A DNA stretch of 64,000 bases from NCBI RefSeq assembly GCF_049896245.1, contig NZ_JAFCTX010000022.1, positions 1-64,000 on the forward strand, in the 5' to 3' direction. Shown here piece by piece: positions 33,626 through 42,589 of the stretch (position 1 is the first letter of the stretch; each line of letters opens with the position of its first letter). A program made the translations under genes and the position numbers. This DNA is from Cypionkella sp049896245. Its GTDB lineage: Bacteria > Pseudomonadota > Alphaproteobacteria > Rhodobacterales > Rhodobacteraceae. Below the pieces are notes generated by a model, which saw only the letters and a program-made list of their open reading frames with translations, made no database searches and was not told the origin of the DNA.

Positions 33626-34633
33626 ATGTCCCCCTCTCACGGCGTTCTGTCATTAGGCACACTGTTTCTGCACCCCCCGGTGATTCTGGCACCGATGGCG
33701 GGCATCACCGATCTGCCGTTCCGGCGGATGGTGGCGCGCTTTGGCGCGGGCTTGGTGGTGTCTGAGATGATTGCGTCCGAAGAAGTGATGAAAGCGCAGC
33801 CCCTTGCACGGGCGCGTGCCGAACTGGGGTTTTCCGAGGCCGCAACTTCGGTGCAGCTTGCAGGTCGCGACCCTTATTGGATGGCCGAAGCCGCCCGCTA
33901 TGTGCAGGACCAAGGCGCGCAGGTGATCGACATCAACATGGGCTGCCCCGCCAAACGGGTGACGGCTGCGGGCGGCAACGGTGCTTGTGGCTCGGCGCTG
34001 ATGAAAGAACCCGAACTGGCTTTGGCGCTGATCGAATCGGTGGTCAATGCGGTCACGGTCCCGGTGACGCTGAAAACCCGCCTTGGCTGGGATGATGCCA
34101 GCCTAAACGCGCCGCAAATCGCCAGATCCGCCGAAGCGGCAGGGGTGCAGCTGATCACCATCCACGGCCGCACCCGCTGCCAATTCTATAAAGGCCACGC
34201 CGATTGGGCCGCGATTGCTGCGGTGAAAGCCGCCGTGTCGGTGCCAGTGATTGCCAATGGCGATATTGTTGATGTGCCGACGGCCAGACAAGCGCTGACG
34301 CTCTCGCAAGCCGACGGCGTCATGGTCGGTCGCGGCGCGCAAGGCGCACCTTGGCGGCTGGCCGAGATTGCCCATGCGCTTTATGGCACGCCCGCGCCGC
34401 AAATCCCGCAAGGCGCAGACCGCGCCGATCTGGTGATCGAGCACTACGATCATATGCTGGCGTTTTACGGCCCCGACCTTGGCCTGCGCGTCGCCCGCAA
34501 ACACCTCGGCTGGTATTTGCAATCCGCAGGCATCCAAACCAGCCGCGATGCCATCCTGACCGCCACCACCCCCGCCACCGTCCGCGCCCTGATCCGCGAC
34601 AGCTTCACCGAACCGCGTGAGGTGGCCGCATGA
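33626..34633 (+). CDS. dusB: tRNA-dihydrouridine synthase B (NifR3)
   Basis: A 335-residue FMN enzyme reducing uridine to dihydrouridine in tRNA. The TIM-barrel start is VILAPMAGITDLPFRRM, the catalytic cysteine lies in NMGCPAKRV, and the FMN-binding parts include TIHGRTRCQFYKG and VIANGDI. In Rhodobacter the gene was called nifR3 because it precedes ntrB. Its stop overlaps the ntrB start by 4 nt, so the nitrogen regulators are co-transcribed with it. Confidence 0.97.
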   Translation: MSPSHGVLSLGTLFLHPPVILAPMAGITDLPFRRMVARFGAGLVVSEMIASEEVMKAQPLARARAELGFSEAATSVQLAGRDPYWMAEAARYVQDQGAQVIDINMGCPAKRVTAAGGNGACGSALMKEPELALALIESVVNAVTVPVTLKTRLGWDDASLNAPQIARSAEAAGVQLITIHGRTRCQFYKGHADWAAIAAVKAAVSVPVIANGDIVDVPTARQALTLSQADGVMVGRGAQGAPWRLAEIAHALYGTPAPQIPQGADRADLVIEHYDHMLAFYGPDLGLRVARKHLGWYLQSAGIQTSRDAILTATTPATVRALIRDSFTEPREVAA

Positions 34634-35715
34634 CCCAGTTCAATGGCGCAGCACTTTGGGCGTCTTTGCCGCTGCCCGCCTTGCTGATCGGCCCCACCGG
34701 CCTGATCCTTGACGTCAACCCGCCCGCCGAGACCTTCCTGAACGCGTCCTCCAAAAGCCTCGTCGGTCAACCGCTGCTGGACCGTTTGTCGATCGACGCC
34801 CCGATGGAAGATGCCCTTGCCCGCGTCCACGCCCACGAATCGCCCTTGTTCATCGCCGAGGCTGACGTGACCACAGGCGAGCGCGCCCCGGTGCAATGCG
34901 CGCTGCAAATGGCCCCGCTGCAAGACAGCGCGGGCTGCGTGCTGCTGCTGATCTCGCCGCGTGAGATTGCCGAACGCCTCGGCCGATCTATGCAAGTCAC
35001 CTCTGCGGCAAAATCCGCCATCGGCATGGCCGAAATGCTGGCGCATGAGATCAAAAACCCGCTCGCAGGTATCTCGGGTGCAGCCCAACTGCTGGCGATG
35101 GGGCTTGGCCCGGAAGATTTAGAGCTTACCGACCTGATCGTCGAGGAAACCCGCCGCATCGTCAAACTGCTGGAACAGGTTGAGCAATTCGGCAACCTGC
35201 GCCCACCAGCCCGCCGCGCCGTCAACATCCATGACGCGCTGGATCGCGCCCGCCGCTCGGCTCTGGTCGGCTTTGGCGTACATATGAGCATCGTGGAAGA
35301 TTATGACCCCTCACTGCCAGCGACCTTCGCCGACAATGATCAACTGATGCAAGTCTTCCTGAACTTGTTGAAGAACGCCTCGGAAGCTGCTGGTTCTAAA
35401 GGCGGAACCATCCGACTGCATACGTTCTACGACCACAGCTTGCGACGCCGCCGTAAAGACGGTTCCGGCTCCACTCTGCCGCTACAGGTTGAGATCATTG
35501 ACGACGGCCCCGGCATCCCGCCCGGCATCGCCACCGATGTTTTCGAGCCTTTCGTCTCTGGCCGCGAGAACGGCACCGGCCTTGGTCTCGCCTTGGTCTC
35601 AAAAATCATCTCCGACCATGAAGGCTGGATCTCGGTTGATTCCGCCCCCGGTCGCACCGTTTTCCGCATTTCCCTACCGCTCGCACCCCGCGGGCTACCC
35701 GAGGAGTCCCACTGA
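34630..35715 (+). CDS. ntrB: Nitrogen regulation sensor kinase NtrB
   Basis: A 361-residue cytoplasmic histidine kinase. An N-terminal PAS-like sensor (about residues 10-110) precedes the phosphoacceptor H139 in LAHEIKNPLAGISGAAQL. The N box and G boxes are NLLKNASEAAGSKG, DDGPGIPPG and GLGLALVSKII. It controls NtrC phosphorylation according to PII proteins. It overlaps dusB and its stop meets the ntrC start, so the order dusB-ntrB-ntrC is transcriptionally and translationally coupled. Confidence 0.96.
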   Translation: MTQFNGAALWASLPLPALLIGPTGLILDVNPPAETFLNASSKSLVGQPLLDRLSIDAPMEDALARVHAHESPLFIAEADVTTGERAPVQCALQMAPLQDSAGCVLLLISPREIAERLGRSMQVTSAAKSAIGMAEMLAHEIKNPLAGISGAAQLLAMGLGPEDLELTDLIVEETRRIVKLLEQVEQFGNLRPPARRAVNIHDALDRARRSALVGFGVHMSIVEDYDPSLPATFADNDQLMQVFLNLLKNASEAAGSKGGTIRLHTFYDHSLRRRRKDGSGSTLPLQVEIIDDGPGIPPGIATDVFEPFVSGRENGTGLGLALVSKIISDHEGWISVDSAPGRTVFRISLPLAPRGLPEESH

Positions 35716-37082
35716 TGGATGGCACCATTCTTGTCGCCGATGACGACCGCACCATCCGCACCGTTCTGACCCAGGCGCTGACCCGCGCCGGGTGTAAAGT
35801 GCATGCAACCTCCAGCCTGATGACGCTGATGCGCTGGGTTGAAGAGGGCAAAGGCGATCTGGTGATTTCAGACGTGATGATGCCCGACGGCAACGGCCTT
35901 GAGGCCCTGCCACGCATAGCGCAACTGCGCCCCGGTCTGCCGGTGATCGTGATTTCGGCGCAGAATACGATCATGACGGCGATCCAAGCCGCCGAGGCCG
36001 AGGCATTCGACTATCTGCCCAAACCCTTCGATCTGCCCGATCTGATGAAACGCTCCGCCCGCGCCTTGGACCTCAAACGTCATGCGCCAAAACCCAGCCT
36101 GACCCCGCGCGAAATGGGCGACGATCTGCCTTTGGTTGGTCGCACGCCCTCAATGCAGGCCCTCTATCGGCTGGTCGCAAGGGTGATGAACGCCGATCTT
36201 CCCGTGCTGATCTCCGGCGAATCCGGCACCGGCAAATCTCTGATCGCCCGCGCCGTTCACGATTTCTCGGACCGTCGCAGCCAGCCTTTTGTGACCGCAC
36301 AAGCCGCGGATTTGGCCGGCGTAGATGGCATCGCCACGCTTTTGGCCCGCGCCAAAGGTGGCAGCCTTGTGCTGGATGAGGTTTCCGATTTCGACGAAGA
36401 CGCGCAAGCCCGCCTCGTGCGGATGCTCGACGTGATGGGCGACCACGCGCCGCGCATCATGGCCACAAGCCAAGCCGATCTGGGGCAAAAGATGGAAGCC
36501 GGGGTGTTCCGCAAAGACCTGTTCTACCGTCTCGGTGGCGTCACCCTGCAAGTGCCGCCCTTGCGCGAACGTGTCGAAGACATCCCGCTTCTGGCCGAAC
36601 ACTTCCTTGCGCGCGGCGAGCGCGACATGGGCCTGCAACGCCGCCTTTCGCCCGAAGCGATGGCGATTGTCCGCGCCTATCCGTGGCCGGGCAATGTGCG
36701 GCAGTTGGAGAATCTGCTGAAACGCCTGCTTGTCACCGCAACCGAGCCGGAGATCTCCAAAATCGAGATTGAGCAGGCTCTCGGTGCCACTCAGCCGGTG
36801 CAAATCAGCCGATCCGGTGGCATGGACGGCGAAAAATTGTCGGCCTCAGTGGCGCGACATTTACAGCGCTATTTCGATCTGCACGGCGGCCAACTGCCAC
36901 CTCCGGGCGTCTACGACCGGATTTTGCGCGAAATGGAGGTGCCTTTGATCGAAATCGCCCTCGACGCCACTGGCGGCAACCAAGCCAAATGTGCCGATCT
37001 GTTGGGCATCAACCGCAATACCTTGCGTAAGAAGATCACAGACCTCGATATCCGCGTGACACGGCGGCGTAAGCTGATGTAA
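35715..37082 (+). CDS. ntrC: Nitrogen response regulator NtrC lacking the GAFTGA loop
   Basis: A 455-residue response regulator: receiver (D53 in ISDVMMPDG), AAA+ domain (Walker A GESGTGKS at about 168-175, Walker B GGSLVLDEV at about 215-223) and a Fis-type helix-turn-helix (NQAKCADLLGINRNTLRKKI). The stretch between PFVTAQAADL and ARAKGGSLVLDEV is far shorter than in enhancer-binding proteins, and the ELFGHEKGAFTGA loop that contacts sigma-54 is missing. This matches the R. capsulatus NtrC, known to activate with the housekeeping sigma factor. The start overlaps the last base of the ntrB stop codon. Confidence 0.96.
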   Translation: MDGTILVADDDRTIRTVLTQALTRAGCKVHATSSLMTLMRWVEEGKGDLVISDVMMPDGNGLEALPRIAQLRPGLPVIVISAQNTIMTAIQAAEAEAFDYLPKPFDLPDLMKRSARALDLKRHAPKPSLTPREMGDDLPLVGRTPSMQALYRLVARVMNADLPVLISGESGTGKSLIARAVHDFSDRRSQPFVTAQAADLAGVDGIATLLARAKGGSLVLDEVSDFDEDAQARLVRMLDVMGDHAPRIMATSQADLGQKMEAGVFRKDLFYRLGGVTLQVPPLRERVEDIPLLAEHFLARGERDMGLQRRLSPEAMAIVRAYPWPGNVRQLENLLKRLLVTATEPEISKIEIEQALGATQPVQISRSGGMDGEKLSASVARHLQRYFDLHGGQLPPPGVYDRILREMEVPLIEIALDATGGNQAKCADLLGINRNTLRKKITDLDIRVTRRRKLM

Positions 37083-37084
37083 AA

Positions 37085-37143
37085 CCGCCACAGGGCAGTG
37101 CTTCGCGCGTCATGTGATGCGAAAAGCACATGGCCTGTGGCGG
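37085..37143 (+). other. Long imperfect hairpin between ntrC and ntrY
   Basis: CCGCCACAGG (37085-37094) pairs perfectly with CCTGTGGCGG (37134-37143). Inside it, GTGCTTCGC (37098-37106) pairs with GCGAAAAGCAC (37119-37129) with a two-base bulge, and the apex GCGTCA/TGATGC can also pair. The hairpin lies 2-61 nt after the ntrC stop and ends about 20 nt before the AAAGGGGGA Shine-Dalgarno region of ntrY. No T tract follows. It could serve as a partial terminator, an RNase processing site or mRNA stabiliser. Confidence 0.7.
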
Positions 37144-37173
37144 GGACGACACTCCCCGCGCAAAGGGGGATAC

Positions 37174-39438
37174 GTGCAAGGCGCTTACCGCAGTCTGACA
37201 TGGGCCAAACTGGCGCGCCTGCGCCGGATGCGGCGCGTGCAAAACGGGCTGACCTTTGGGCTGGTGTTCCTTGGCCCGATGCTGGCGGTGGCGACGTTTC
37301 TGGCGCTGGGGCCGTTCAATCTGGGCGCGTCGTCGCAAAACCTGCGGCTGATCCTGCTCGCTGATATGGTCTATATCCTAGTGGTGGCAGGGCTGGTGAT
37401 GGCCCGCGTGATGCGGATGATCGCGGATCGCCGCTCGCAATCCGCAGGCTCTGCGCTGCATTTGCGCCTTACTGGCGTTTTCGCTTTCGTGGCACTGGTG
37501 CCGACAATTCTGGTCGCCGTTTTTGCCGTGTTGACCGTGAACATCGGCCTTGAAGGCTGGTTTTCCGACCGCGTCAGCAATGTGGTCTCGGCCTCCTTAA
37601 CCGCCGCGCAAGCCTATGAAGACGAGCAGACCAAGGCGCTGAAAGACGATGCCTCGGCGCTTGGCGCGTTCCTGAACCTCGCCAAGCAAAAGACCTTTTT
37701 CCTGCAAGACGATCAGGTGCGCCCGATCCTGACCCAAGGTCAGGCCGCTATTCAGCGCGGCATGAAAGAGGTCTATCTGATCGACGGCACCGCCACCTTG
37801 AAGACCCGAGGCGAGCGATCTTATCTGTTCGATTTTGAACCCCCCAAGCCCGAGGAACTTAGCAAGGCCAAATCCGGCGAAGTGGTGGTGATCCAGGATT
37901 GGGCCAACGACGAATTCCGCGCTTTGGTGCATCTCGATGCCTTCGCCGACCGCTACCTTTATGTTTCGCGCAAGGTCGATGGCGGAATTTTGTCACTTTT
38001 GGATGAGACCAAGGAAACCGTCCGGCTCTATCAGCAACTGGAATCCGAGCGTGGCAAGATCCTGTTCAACTTTGGCTTGTTGTATCTCGGCTTCGCGCTG
38101 ATTTTGGTTCTGGCCGCCGTGTGGCTTGGCCTGTGGTTCGCCGAACGCCTCAGCCGTCCGGTCGGGCGCTTGGCCTATGCCGTCGGTCGCGTCAGCCAAG
38201 GCGATCTCGATGTGCAGGTGATCGAGGAAGAAGGCGATGATGAAATAGCCACTTTGTCACGCGTTTTCAACCAGATGACGCATCAACTTAAAGGACAGCG
38301 CGAAGCACTGTTGGATGGCCATCGCCAAACCGAACAACGCCGCCGGCTGTTCGATTCTGTACTTTCCAACGTCACCGCTGGCGTGATCGGTCTGGATGCC
38401 GAGGGCAATATTGATTTCGCCAACCGCGCCGCCGAACGTCTGCTTGAACTCACCGATGGTGCCGCAGAGGTGCCACTCGCTGCCGCCGTCCCGGAATTTG
38501 CCGCCCTGTTTGAGCGTCTGCGAGACATTGGCGGCTCCGCAGTGCAAGAAGAAATCCGCCTGACCCGCAAGGGTAAGCTTGAAAGCCTTTTGGTCCGCGT
38601 CTCGGTGCGCCGCAGCGAGTCCGGGCGGCTGGAAGGCTATGTCGTGGCCTTTGACGACGTAACCGAACTGGTCTCGGCGCAACGCATGGCGGCTTGGGGC
38701 GACGTCGCCCGCCGCATCGCGCATGAGATCAAGAACCCGCTGACGCCGATCCAGCTTTCCGCCGAACGCATCAAACGCAAATTCAGATCGCAAGTGCAAG
38801 ACCCTGAGGATCTGGATCAGTATACCGAGGTTATTATCCGTCAAACCAATGACTTGCGCCGCATTGTCGATGAGTTTTCCAAATTCGCCCGCATGCCAGA
38901 ACCGGACAGGCGTGAGACCGATCTGGTGGCCCTGTTGCGCGCTGCCGTGATGTTGCAAGAAAACGGTCAACCCACAGTCAGCTTTCGCCGCACGCTGGTT
39001 GAAGGTCCGCTGATGATGGAACTCGACGGCACGATGATCGGGCAGGCGCTGACAAACCTGATTAAGAATGCCGGAGAAGCCATTGAAACCCTGCATGAAA
39101 AGTTAAATCCCCAAAATCACAAACCCGAAATCCGCGTCAGCCTGACGGTGGATGAGACCGAAGCCGTGATCCGCATCATGGACAACGGCATTGGTCTTCC
39201 GCCCGACCGCGCGCGTCTGTTTGAACCCTATGTCACCACCCGCGAAAAAGGCACTGGCTTGGGTCTGCCTATCGTGAAGAAAATCATTGAAGAACATGGC
39301 GGTACGCTGACACTTGAAGATGCGCCCGTCTTTGAAAACAACGCCCACAGCGGAGCGATGGCGGTGATCCACCTGCCACGCGCTCCGCGCAAACGGGGCT
39401 TACGCAACACGGGCCAAACCGGCCAGGGGGAAAAATGA
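37174..39438 (+). CDS. ntrY: Nitrogen/redox sensor kinase NtrY
   Basis: A 754-residue membrane histidine kinase. Three to four N-terminal membrane segments flank a periplasmic domain (about 120-290), followed by a HAMP (about 315-370: LWFAERLSRPVGRLAYAVG), PAS (about 395-500) and the kinase core with H in RRIAHEIKNPLTPIQLSAERI. The ATP-binding part has NLIKNAGEAIE, DNGIGLP and GTGLGLPIVKKII. Start GTG 37174 has AAAGGGGGA just upstream; the ATG at 37114 lies in the intercistronic hairpin and was not used. The stop overlaps ntrX by 4 nt. Confidence 0.93.
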   Translation: MQGAYRSLTWAKLARLRRMRRVQNGLTFGLVFLGPMLAVATFLALGPFNLGASSQNLRLILLADMVYILVVAGLVMARVMRMIADRRSQSAGSALHLRLTGVFAFVALVPTILVAVFAVLTVNIGLEGWFSDRVSNVVSASLTAAQAYEDEQTKALKDDASALGAFLNLAKQKTFFLQDDQVRPILTQGQAAIQRGMKEVYLIDGTATLKTRGERSYLFDFEPPKPEELSKAKSGEVVVIQDWANDEFRALVHLDAFADRYLYVSRKVDGGILSLLDETKETVRLYQQLESERGKILFNFGLLYLGFALILVLAAVWLGLWFAERLSRPVGRLAYAVGRVSQGDLDVQVIEEEGDDEIATLSRVFNQMTHQLKGQREALLDGHRQTEQRRRLFDSVLSNVTAGVIGLDAEGNIDFANRAAERLLELTDGAAEVPLAAAVPEFAALFERLRDIGGSAVQEEIRLTRKGKLESLLVRVSVRRSESGRLEGYVVAFDDVTELVSAQRMAAWGDVARRIAHEIKNPLTPIQLSAERIKRKFRSQVQDPEDLDQYTEVIIRQTNDLRRIVDEFSKFARMPEPDRRETDLVALLRAAVMLQENGQPTVSFRRTLVEGPLMMELDGTMIGQALTNLIKNAGEAIETLHEKLNPQNHKPEIRVSLTVDETEAVIRIMDNGIGLPPDRARLFEPYVTTREKGTGLGLPIVKKIIEEHGGTLTLEDAPVFENNAHSGAMAVIHLPRAPRKRGLRNTGQTGQGEK

Positions 39439-40832
39439 GCAATATTCTGATCGTTGACGACGAAAAAGACATCCGCGAACTGATCGGTGATATTCTGAAG
39501 GACGAAGGCTATACCATTCGTCTTGCAGCAAATTCTGACGATTGCATGTCTGAAATCAACGCCGAGGCACCCAGCCTGATGATCCTCGATATCTGGCTGA
39601 AGGACAGCCGGATGGATGGCATCGACATCCTCAAAACCGTCAAACGCGACAACCCGGATATCCCGATTGTGATCATTTCGGGCCATGGCAATATCGAAAT
39701 CGCCGTCGCCGCGATCAAGCAGGGCGCCTATGATTTCATCGAAAAGCCGTTCAACATTGATCAGTTGATGGTGGTGGTCAGCCGAGCGATGGAAACCTCA
39801 CGCCTGCGCCGCGAGAACGCTGATCTGCGGCGGCGCGATGTCAGCTCGTCCGAGATGATTGGATCAAGTCCGTCGTTTAGAACCTTGAAATCACAGCTGG
39901 AAAAGGTCACCAAGTCCAATGGCCGCGTGATGCTCGCCGGGCCTGCGGGGGCGGGCAAAGAGATGGCCGCCCGCTTCATCCACTCCAATTCCAACCGCGC
40001 GAGCGCGCCCTTCATCTCGGTGTCTTCCGCCACGATTGACGCCGACCGGATGGAGGAAGTGCTGTTTGGCCGCGAAACATCGGATCGTGGTGTCGAAAAA
40101 GGTCTGTTGGAACAAGGTCATGGCGGCGTTGTTTACTTTGATGAGGTGGCGGAAATGCCGCTTGGAACGCAATCGAAAATCCTGCGCGTGCTGACCGATC
40201 AGCAATTCATGCGGGTCGGAGGCTCTGATAAAATCCGCGTCGACCTGCGGGTGATTTCCTCGACCAGCCGCGATTTGCGCGCCGAAATTGCGGCTGGGCG
40301 GTTCCGGCAAGAGTTGTATGATCGACTGAACGTGGTGCCCATCGCCGTGCCGTCCTTGGCAGAGCGCCGCGAGGATATTCCTGAATTAACAACGACTTTC
40401 GTCGATATGTTCCACCGCACTCAGGGTCTGCCGCAGCGCAAGCTGACCGAAGAAGCCGAGGCAATGCTGCAGACGATGCAATGGCCCGGCAACATCCGCC
40501 AACTGCGCAACGTGATCGAGCGCGTGCTCATCCTGGGCGACGGCACCGGCCCGATTGAGGCGCGCGAATTGCCGGGGCAGGAAGCGCCAACGGATACCGG
40601 CGGGCGCATGGTGCTGGGGGGCGCGATGGCGACCCTGCCTTTGCGTGAGGCGCGCGAAGTGTTTGAGCGCGAATACTTGCTGACCCAAATTAACCGTTTT
40701 GGCGGCAATATCAGCCGCACGGCCGGGTTTGTTGGCATGGAACGCTCAGCCTTGCACCGCAAGTTGAAGTCTTTGGGCGTGGTCACCACCGGCAAATCCG
40801 GCGGGCGCGGCGATGACGCGGACGAAGACTAA
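39435..40832 (+). CDS. ntrX: Response regulator NtrX without the GAFTGA loop
   Basis: A 465-residue response regulator paired with NtrY. The receiver has its aspartate in LMILDIWLKDSRMDG (D52). The AAA+ domain has a modified Walker A, GPAGAGKE (169-176), with glutamate in place of serine or threonine. Loop 1 is reduced to EVLFGRETSDRGVEKGLLEQGHGG, with no GAFTGA. A Fis-type helix-turn-helix follows (GGNISRTAGFVGMERSALHRKLKSL). Activation through sigma-54 is therefore unlikely, and ATPase activity is in doubt. It is the last gene of the overlapping dusB-ntrBCYX series. Confidence 0.95.
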   Translation: MSNILIVDDEKDIRELIGDILKDEGYTIRLAANSDDCMSEINAEAPSLMILDIWLKDSRMDGIDILKTVKRDNPDIPIVIISGHGNIEIAVAAIKQGAYDFIEKPFNIDQLMVVVSRAMETSRLRRENADLRRRDVSSSEMIGSSPSFRTLKSQLEKVTKSNGRVMLAGPAGAGKEMAARFIHSNSNRASAPFISVSSATIDADRMEEVLFGRETSDRGVEKGLLEQGHGGVVYFDEVAEMPLGTQSKILRVLTDQQFMRVGGSDKIRVDLRVISSTSRDLRAEIAAGRFRQELYDRLNVVPIAVPSLAERREDIPELTTTFVDMFHRTQGLPQRKLTEEAEAMLQTMQWPGNIRQLRNVIERVLILGDGTGPIEARELPGQEAPTDTGGRMVLGGAMATLPLREAREVFEREYLLTQINRFGGNISRTAGFVGMERSALHRKLKSLGVVTTGKSGGRGDDADED

Positions 40833-40983
40833 GCCCAGTGTTGCAGAAAGAATCCAAATCAGGAACGTCGGCGGCGTTTTTGACGTTTTGCGCTGGAATC
40901 TGCCAAAGTTGCGCGACATAGTTAAACATCGGGGCGCGATAGGGCGCGCTTTTCGGTGCGACTGGCGATAAGGATAAGAAAAA

Positions 40984-41217
40984 ATGGCCACAGACAAACA
41001 AAATTTGCAAGACGCGTTTCTCAATCACGTGCGGAAATCCAAGGTTCCGGTGACGATTTTCCTGATCAACGGGGTTAAATTGCAAGGTGTCATCACTTGG
41101 TTTGACAATTTCTGCGTGTTGCTCCGTCGCGATGGTCAATCGCAGCTGGTCTATAAACATGCGATCTCAACCATCATGCCGGGTGGCCCGGTTAACCTTT
41201 ATGAAGGTGAAGACTGA
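40984..41217 (+). CDS. hfq: RNA chaperone Hfq
   Basis: A 77-residue Sm-like RNA-binding protein that forms a hexamer and pairs small RNAs with mRNAs. The Sm1 motif (VTIFLINGVKLQGVITWFDN) and Sm2 motif (YKHAISTIMP) are intact, and the C terminus is short, as in alphaproteobacteria. AAGGAT lies eleven bases upstream of the ATG. It follows ntrX after 151 bp and precedes hflX with an overlapping stop/start. Confidence 0.98.
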   Translation: MATDKQNLQDAFLNHVRKSKVPVTIFLINGVKLQGVITWFDNFCVLLRRDGQSQLVYKHAISTIMPGGPVNLYEGED

Positions 41218-42548
41218 TCCCTGATCTTCCAGAAGATGACGATTGGCCGTTTGCCGACGGTGGCATCGACGCCTATGAAACGGCAGCGGCTCCGACGCGC
41301 GCCTATGTTCTGCACCCCGATCTGAAGTCGGTGAAATCGCGGCGCTTGCCCGAACACGGGCTGGCCGAGGCGGTCAGTCTGGCCGCCGCGTTGCCCGGTT
41401 TGGAGGTGTTGGGAGCCGAAGTTGTGCGCCTGCCACGGGTGCAGCCGGGGACTTTGTTCGGCTCGGGCAAGGTCGAGGAACTGAAAGCCATGATGAATGG
41501 GCTGGAGATTGACCTTGTCTTGGTCGATGGTCCGGTCACCCCGGTGCAGCAGCGCAATTTGGAAAAAGAATGGGGCGTCAAGCTGTTAGACCGCACTGGT
41601 CTGATCCTTGAGATCTTCGCCGACCGCGCGCGCACCCGTGAAGGCGTGCTGCAGGTCGAACTCGCGGCTTTGTCGTACCAACGCACCCGTCTGGTGCGGG
41701 CTTGGACACACTTAGAGCGTCAGCGTGGTGGTTTTGGCTTTGTCGGCGGGCCGGGGGAAACCCAGATCGAATCCGACCGTCGCGCGATTGACGATCAGGT
41801 CATCCGCCTGAAACGGCAGCTGGACCGCGTTGCCAAGACCCGTGAACTGCACCGTGCCTCGCGCCGCAAAGTGCCGTTCCCGCTGGTGGCTTTGGTGGGT
41901 TACACCAACGCTGGAAAATCGACTTTGTTTAACCATATGACCGGGGCCGAGGTTTTGGCCAAGGACATGCTGTTTGCCACTTTGGACCCGACCATGCGCG
42001 GGGTGGTGCTGCCGTCAGGTCGCAAAGTGATTGCCTCGGATACCGTGGGTTTCATCTCTGAGCTGCCAACCCAACTCGTCGCCGCCTTCCGTGCCACGTT
42101 GGAGGAGGTGCTGGAAGCCGATTTGATCCTGCATGTGCGCGACATCAGCCATACCGAATCCGCCGAACAGGCTGCCGATGTGGGGGATATTCTGACATCA
42201 CTGGGCGTCAACAAAGCCGTGCCGATGTTTGAGGTCTGGAACAAGCTTGACCTCGTCGATGCCAGCCAGCGCGAGGCTCTGTTGGTGCAAGCCACCAATC
42301 GGGCAGGGGTTTTCCCGGTTTCTGCGCTGACAGGCGAAGGGGTTGCGGCGCTGCTTGAGGCCGCCTCTACCGCGTTTGAGGAGGAAAAATCGCAAGCGGT
42401 GCTGGCACTTGGCTTTTCCGATGGCAAGCGGCGCTCGTGGCTGCATGATGCTGGGATTGTGGTTGATGAAACCCAAGATGACGCAGGCTGGCAGATCACC
42501 GTGCTATGGACCGAGCGCCAACAGGGGCGCTACCGCGAGTTCAAGTGA
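41214..42548 (+). CDS. hflX: GTPase HflX, with a probable CTG start
   Basis: A 444-residue ribosome-associated GTPase. The N-terminal HflX domain includes PGTLFGSGKVEELKAMM, VDGPVTPVQQRNLEKEWG and GGPGETQIESDRR. The G domain has GYTNAGKST, DPTMRGV, SDTVGFI and NKLDL. The first in-frame ATG/GTG is GTG 41331, but the same frame stays open to 41211, and upstream residues TRAYVLHPDL are the conserved HflX N terminus. No ATG, GTG or TTG exists there. CTG 41214, overlapping the hfq stop and preceded by AAGGTG, is the best candidate start. The gene is coupled to hfq. Confidence 0.9.
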   Translation: MIPDLPEDDDWPFADGGIDAYETAAAPTRAYVLHPDLKSVKSRRLPEHGLAEAVSLAAALPGLEVLGAEVVRLPRVQPGTLFGSGKVEELKAMMNGLEIDLVLVDGPVTPVQQRNLEKEWGVKLLDRTGLILEIFADRARTREGVLQVELAALSYQRTRLVRAWTHLERQRGGFGFVGGPGETQIESDRRAIDDQVIRLKRQLDRVAKTRELHRASRRKVPFPLVALVGYTNAGKSTLFNHMTGAEVLAKDMLFATLDPTMRGVVLPSGRKVIASDTVGFISELPTQLVAAFRATLEEVLEADLILHVRDISHTESAEQAADVGDILTSLGVNKAVPMFEVWNKLDLVDASQREALLVQATNRAGVFPVSALTGEGVAALLEAASTAFEEEKSQAVLALGFSDGKRRSWLHDAGIVVDETQDDAGWQITVLWTERQQGRYREFK

Positions 42549-42559
42549 TACCTGAAGAT

Positions 42560-42589
42560 AGCGCCGCAATGCTTTGTTATTGCGGCGCT
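42560..42589. terminator. Hairpin between hflX and penicillin acylase
   Basis: AGCGCCGCAAT (42560-42570) pairs with ATTGCGGCGCT (42579-42589), an 11-bp perfect stem. It lies just after hflX and overlaps the last codons of the convergent acylase gene. Confidence 0.6.

Noticed and set aside
40880..40908. Sigma-70 promoter for hfq
   Set aside because: TTGACG is present at 40880, but no acceptable -10 box lies 16-18 nt downstream.
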